In this document: in pieces, positions 58,301-64,000 of the stretch
Position numbering within the stretch: position 1 is the first letter of the stretch
Layout: the number at the start of each line of letters is the position of its first letter
From: Rhytidiadelphus loreus
Lineage: Eukaryota > Streptophyta > Bryopsida > Hypnales > Hylocomiaceae
Direction: 5' to 3'
NCBI GenBank assembly: GCA_947034895.1
Contig: OX344762.1
Span: forward strand, 82,330,981-82,394,980
Length of the DNA: 64,000 nt
Translations under genes and position numbers: made by a program
Notes under the pieces: generated by a model
Told to the model about the DNA's origin: nothing
Database searches by the model: none
What the model saw: the letters and a program-made list of their open reading frames with translations, nothing else

Positions 58301-60800
58301 AAATTGGAGGGAAGTGTTCCTGATACAGCATTAGGCAACCAAGCAATGATGTTTAATATATCACCCATATAGTACGACTAAGAAGCTTCGTAACGTACGT
58401 GATATTTGAGTGAGAAATCAGATACTAATTAGAGAAGCACACCTCCACTTTGCGCTTGGGAAGAACAAAATGACCAGTGCTCCTGCAATCGGTAGCACTC
58501 ACCACTTTATCAAACAGAAGGGTTGTATTCGTCTCAGAGCTGTTATCCACGTCAAGGACACAAAAAATGATCGTGAAGTCATCTCTAGATTACAAATCAT
58601 GAAGGGTGCTGAACTTGAATCCAATCAATATCAAACAAAAACGAACCACCAGTATAGGAAAACATTAAAATGACATATTTTGTGCAGTAGATACAATTTC
58701 TCTGTGAGAGGCACTGGGCTGGCGTTTGTGATGAGAGGAGTATTGACGGACATCGAACGTGGCACAGCCGGAAACCTAGCTCTTTGTTTCCCAACTGGAG
58801 CCTCTGCAAACATCCACCAAATAAATTTCAGCTGATTATATAACAATTTCTATTTCATGCAAGCATAGAATTGGCGCAGTAAATCCGCTCATCACATGCT
58901 ATGTAAAAGACGCCGATACTTCCCTTACTCAGGCTAAAATTTGGATTTACTAGCAAAGCAAGAGTTCTAGAAATGAACGTAAAATAAAACATCAAAATTT
59001 TTTTAAACGGGAAACAAAGCTGCTCAGGCTTATCCAAATTTTATAAGTGGGTAATACCTGAAGCAGGTTCATTTTCAGAGGGTTGTGAAACCTCGAAAGC
59101 CAGAGGACTAAGTGCTTGTTGGTGAGCTGTAGTCAGATTCTTCCCCAAGACACATTCCACTAGTAGACTTGTCCCACCTGTCCACATCCCAAGCCACCGT
59201 GGATGTCACATGCATGGCGATCTCAAACCGTAGTTACTACGAACGGCGTTCGAGAGCGCTTTCGCTCCGAGCTGAGCGTCAATTTGAAGGTTTTCAATTA
59301 TATCTGGGAGGTTGCAGCTCAAGAACACACGATGTTGGAAAAGAAGAGACGTCAACGACAAACTAGGGAGCAAAAACGCACTCCAAAACACTCGAATCTG
59401 GAATATTATAATGTTCTTCGTAACAATGCCACAAGCTTGTCAGAACTCACAGATGTTCACACCCTTGACGCATTGATAATTGATATCTGAAGCAGTCGAC
59501 AGCTGGACATGGAGATTAGAAACGCCTACCAGGAATTAGACAGGTGGACGCTGTGGTCGCCAAAGCGCTTGAGCTTCGCTTTGCAGCAGCAGTAGCGTCC
59601 CTCAATATGCGAATACTAACCTTCTTCTCCACTGGCATCTCTTCCCAAAAGAGATTTTGATATGATTTGAAAGTAATTCATGCATCACTTGGATTCGTTC
59701 CACGAAGCGACTGTCACCTATAAGCATCTGTCGATTTTCACAGTGCTGCGATACTTTAGGTCTCCGAAGCAGTATCACAGCAATGTCGATCTTTGATTCA
59801 AATACTCCGGTCAATAAACTTCAACAACCTGAGAGACGTTCAATGCGACCAGCGTCACCGACATTTGCCCTAGGACTCCTGTAATACCCAAATTCTTGAC
59901 CTGTACAATAACCAGAACATCAGAAGATGTACCTCAACCGTCCTTCCGGAAACCTAAACACCGTACCACAACCATGTACGCCTCCTACTTCAGTATCTTA
60001 ATAAGAGTTGAAAAACCGCTCGAAACTAAATACTGATCGCACTCACTAGAATTTCATCGAAATTCGTAATCCAAGAGACGAAGCTCAGTACTATTCCGAA
60101 ATCAAAGCTGCAAAACGAAATTGTGCGAAGCACAATCACCGTGAGGGCCAAAGAAGATGCTGTAGCTTAGAATTAAGCGAAACAAGACTCGGTGCAGATT
60201 CAACCTCGTACACATCCGTTAGCCCTCATCGAAGTCACACTCTTCAGACGACGAATACTAAAATGCGTGAGCGCAGAAGAAAGGAAGTAGATGTCAGTGG
60301 CGCTCTGACACAACTCCAGAGCGCGAAAACAACGCCGTAACCGCATCAGAGTGCAATAATTCGGGCAATCTTCCATCCAGAAGATCACCAGACAACTAGA
60401 GCAGAGGACAGGCAGCCTTTATGACGATGTTGCTGTTGCTGTTTAGAATAACTAAGCCATGAAGCTCACATACCATGAACATAGGTCGCCTTGAGGAAAC
60501 CACCGGATCAAGGTAGGCAAATATGAACCTGCATATCATATGAATTCGCACAACATCGAAATGATCACACCATGCTCCAAAACTGCATGCTGACGCTTCC
60601 CCCGTCTCATTCACAAATTCCTTTCCAACCTGAATTGTCCGTCTTCCTCTAAAGCACATCCAAGACCGCAATCCAGCAGCATTCCCACAACATTCCAGTC
60701 CAACAACCGGAACGCCCAAATTCAAACCCTAAACCAAAGGACGCTTCAGTTCAGCGGGATGAACCGAATTGCGCGAGAATTGGACTCCGAAGACCTCCCA
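55380..60800 (-). CDS. B3-domain + CW-zinc-finger transcriptional repressor (VAL/HSI2 family)
   Basis: Minus-strand exons rebuild a B3 domain: 58584-58443 (FDKVVSATDCRSTGHFVLPK), then 58319-58145 (HFPPISKPGGVWMSLIDDTG, FEFCFWYSKESRIYYF, ARNLRGGDT), then an exon starting at 57933 (VYFSRLEPEGTVLIGIRK). These splice in phase. Exon 57277-56795 ends with YYEWEDIQDLFRAPPG, like the segment before the CW domain in VAL proteins. The CW finger follows at about 56304-56170 (WVKCDDCGCWRRLPADAF, WNCSENEWD). This B3-then-CW order is specific to plant VAL1/HSI2-type repressors, which bind RY elements and recruit Polycomb silencing to seed/embryo genes. The N-terminal PHD-like part and the exon joining to CW were not resolved. 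A possible C-terminal acidic exon lies at 55622-55380. Confidence 0.75.
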
Positions 60801-61250
60801 AAACAATGCATTGTGCTTGAAGAGCTCGGAATCTGGCAAGACCTGGAAATCGGACGACGAGAGAGGGGCATCAATCGGATGAAAATGCGGCTCTAAATCT
60901 TATGTTGGAAAAGTCCGTTTGAGTGAGGATGGTGATGAAGAATGTATCTGAAGGAGAGAGAGAGAGGAGAGAGAGAGAGAGATACCGACTCCCGAGAGGG
61001 AATGTGGCGCATTACCGTTGCGCGTTCCCGGAATAGCGACCTCCATTGTCGCCGCTATTCGCGCCCCCATTTCTTCGACTTTTGTAGATTCTGTGTTCCT
61101 GTTCAGAATTCATTATTGGAGACGCCGGCCCCGGTATCGGATTGCGCACCGGTGCAGACAAAATCCCGGTTCTCCAAATTTCGCATTGGATGAGGGAGGT
61201 CCACGAGGCCGCCCTGGACTGGTCTGGTCACGTTGAATCTAAAGGTGACA
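60801..61250 (-). promoter_or_regulatory. Probable promoter/5' region of the B3-CW gene, with a GA/CT tract
   Basis: A (GA)n tract at 60953-60981 reads (CT)n in the direction of the gene, a common feature of plant promoters and leaders and a possible GAGA-factor (BPC) site. GC content peaks at 61000-61220. No TATA box was assigned. Confidence 0.45.
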
Positions 61251-62020
61251 GCGCTTTTCACCTTTGGGGAAAACTCAGGACTTCATTATTTACCACGAGA
61301 TGATCAAACTTGAAAACTTTGAATTCGTACTTGGAATCTAAGGACCTTGAATTATAAAAGAGGTACATAACATCCAACGAAATGATGTGAAATATTTCAC
61401 ATTAATTCATCCCTTGGATGATACGATGTGGAATATTTTAGAAACTATCAAAAGGTATCAAAAGGTTACATGTCAAAAATGTTACAAGTTGAATAGAAAT
61501 TTGGTAGGTCCTAGCAACACAATACAACAAAATATGTTAATGAACTACTATTAGTGATGGACATAACTCCAAGTAAGATGCATTGAATAAATTTGTCATT
61601 GGCAATTTTGTTATTTGAGCACATTATTGTACATTGGCATTGGCAGGAAGAAGTAAATGGCCTCCGAGAAGGTGTCAAAATCATTGAATCGTGTCTTGCA
61701 CACATGGATGAATTTTGTATGAAGTTATGAAGTTATGTTATTTATGACTAACTATTCTAAAATTGGAAGCACATTTTTATATTTATTCACCAAAGTGAGT
61801 TTTTGCATTTGCATTTTTTTATTTAGTGTAATAAATATAGAAAAGCATTCATTAAGGCCTTTCCAATAAAAATGCAATGTTTTTTCTAAGTTTTTTTGGG
61901 GCACCATTGACAATGAAAAGAGCAAAAGAATGGCATTTATATCTAATTATTATTATATTCTAATATTTTTACTATACCTAGTCTTTTGGTCATTTTGGGA
62001 CTTACAATAAATATTGATAA
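61251..62020. other. AT-rich intergenic DNA
   Basis: Nothing recognised. Confidence 0.4.
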
Positions 62021-62124
62021 ACAACCCTATCTATGAGTGTGAAGGATTGAGTTTGGCTCATGGAGGGATAAAACAATCCTATCCACGAGTGTGAAGGATT
62101 GAGTTTGGCTTGTGGAGGGATAGA
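62021..62124 (+). repeat. 52-bp tandem repeat, two copies
   Basis: GAGTGTGAAGGATTGAGTTT recurs 52 bp apart. The flanking words CCTATC and GGAGGGATA are also shared. Confidence 0.85.
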
Positions 62125-62751
62125 ATCACTACTCTAGAAAAAGTCATGGAGACCTCCCTTCTCCTCAATTTAGGGATTCTTGATCAAAAAGGTCTTAATA
62201 CCATAAAGCATTGTTTGCTCAAAAATATTAAAATAATGCATATAAAGGGGCTTGAACTTGATATAGGAACATGGTACTAGGTCTTTGTTGATGAAAAGTG
62301 AAGAATTGGCAATTCATATACTCCATTATATGGTTCTTTAGTTCACAAATTGAAATGTATTTAATGTTTACTTTGAAAATGAAATTGCTCAAAAATGGTG
62401 TGTCAATAAGTGTGGTTTGAGTTTCATAAATTGCAAAGACTTTGATTCACTAGTCTCCCCTAAAGTGCCATGAGAAACTAAATTTAGAAGAGGAACTTAA
62501 CTAATCCATATTTATTATGGTGTACTTAAAAACTTTTAATATAATTGATTCATTTTTAATCGTAGTTCATTCATTTTTCTTGTAAGTAAATTGTCTTGAA
62601 TTAATGGTTCCCCTTGGCATAGATAATTGATGTGAATACCATAACCTAATGCAATTGAATGAGTTGGGTTAGGGTTGATTGGAGCTACAAAGTGATGCTC
62701 TTGATATCATATACAATAAATTGATCCATGAAGTAAAATGGTAATCCAACT
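62125..62751. other. AT-rich intergenic DNA
   Basis: Nothing recognised. Confidence 0.4.
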
Positions 62752-62840
62752 AGTTGTAATGACTCATTCTCTTATCAAGTTGAGTTTGCAAACTCAAGTT
62801 GTAATGGCTCATTCTTTTATCTAGTTGAGTTTGCAAACTT
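62752..62840 (+). repeat. 45-bp tandem repeat, two copies
   Basis: AGTTGTAATGACTCATTCTC and AGTTGTAATGGCTCATTCTT begin units that both end in AGTTGAGTTTGCAAACTYA. Confidence 0.85.
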
Positions 62841-64000
62841 AGCAAGTGCTTGTAGAAAATTCACCTCAATTGTGTTTTTATATTTGCTAGTTGAATTTTT
62901 CTGATTTTCCTAATTGAGCAAGAATTCTCCACCTAATAAATATCTATTCATAGGGTAGAGAATTTTTTTGTTATGTTTGCAAAAAAATATCTAGTGTTGT
63001 TATCATCTTCTAATTTCTCTTTTATATACCATACCTAGCTATCAAGGTCAGCAAAAATTAAATAAACTAAAAAAAGTTGAAAAAAATAAAAATTTCTCTT
63101 AGAGGTAACTAGAAAACAAACTAAATTAACGTTGCAAGTGCCAAACAATAAAAAAATGGGCAAGTGACAAGCGGTTTAGGATTCCTTACATCCAACTTGC
63201 CACATGCAAATTTCAAAATAGCAAATTCACCACCTTCTCAATGTTTCTATTATTAAGACACCTAGTTCTTGAAAAAAAAATTGAAAATTGAATTTTTTTT
63301 TAATTCTTAAAGTGGTTATGAAATTACTTTTCTAACTTTAGTTCATTATTTGGTATAAAATACCAACCTTGATAGCTACATACAATATGTGGCAAAGAAG
63401 AAACAAGGTTATGAGGGTATCTATAGACAATGACAAATAGTGTTTTTATAGGTATAAAAATATTTTCAATGTTGAATTTTTAGAATCTTCTCACGTATGT
63501 CTTCAATTAAACTTAAAAAATCATTATATATCCAAAATGTCCAATATCTAATGATTTTTTTATGAAATGAAAAACTCCAAGCCGTAAAATATACTACCTC
63601 TTTCCCAAAATGATCTTCTTGCTAGCCTCGATTTTTACTAAAAGAAAAACGTGTTTGCCACAACTAGCTAAAATGCGACTAAGTGTCCTATACAACTATC
63701 CTACAATTGTAGCCCTCTCTATTTGTTACGTCATTATTTTACATCATTAGTACAATGTTTTAGTTGCAAAGTAGTTGTAGAATGATGTGAATACATTGTT
63801 TTAGTCGTAAAGTAATTGTAGAATAAAGTGTAAGACTACGAGAGTTGTAGCAAAGTTCAAATTTGGAATGAATGTGAATTATTCTCCATCCAATATTCAT
63901 CATAGTTGCCAATGTGGACAAGTCTATGCTCTGTGGAATCCACCGTGTCTATCTATAGTAGCAAAAAAAACACTAAGAAACAATTAGAATATGACTGCAA
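62841..64000. other. AT-rich intergenic DNA
   Basis: A short direct repeat (ACATTGTTTTAGTYGYAAAGTA type, ~46 bp apart) lies near 63750-63830. No gene was recognised up to the window end. Confidence 0.4.

Overview
The window is nuclear DNA of a land plant. The evidence is GT/AG introns, TTTAGGG-type interstitial telomere repeats, CACTA, PIF/Harbinger and LINE remnants, a nine-exon nucleobase-ascorbate transporter (NAT) gene, and a B3 + CW-zinc-finger (VAL/HSI2-type) regulator. The organism is probably a non-seed plant (moss, liverwort or lycophyte). That is an inference from the DUF7869-type and ParB-like gene families, which I associate with such genomes; the sequence does not prove it. Most of the window is AT-rich and packed with small transposons.

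Layout. 1-240 (-): edge of a PIF/Harbinger transposase. About 0.85-1.1 kb: SINE-like repeat. 1.5-6.0 kb (-): a 948-aa DUF7869-type protein with a probable 5'-UTR intron. 6.3-11 kb: AT-rich DNA. 11-20.6 kb (+): a three-exon gene of about 1,438 codons joining a ParB/Srx-like domain to a degenerate DNA-methyltransferase-like domain, then an FCP1-like (HAD) phosphatase reading frame and a Ser-rich protein. 21-26 kb: four CACTA-type foldback MITEs around a second, broken ParB-methyltransferase-like gene (-). 26.3-28.1 kb: minisatellites. 28-38 kb: intergenic DNA with MITEs and a piggyBac-like element. 38.4-41.6 kb (+): NAT gene. 42-54 kb: repeats, including a LINE (-) split by a TTAA-flanked element. 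54-61 kb (-): VAL-type B3-CW gene. 61.3-64 kb: AT-rich DNA.

The most striking feature is a 21-bp palindrome family, TTATCYTCG-N3-CGARGATAA, found by eye only between 4.4 and 17.7 kb. It forms an array with a period of about 104 bp in the probable 5' intron of the DUF7869 gene, and nested hairpins upstream of the ParB-methyltransferase gene. It also occurs in an intron of that gene and, in frame, in its exons, where it encodes YLRxED-type peptides. This links the two divergent genes and suggests one uncharacterised mobile system, or a plant counterpart of bacterial protein-inserted palindromes. The main gene and the phosphatase frame each carry a single in-frame TAG, so both look recently disabled unless read through.
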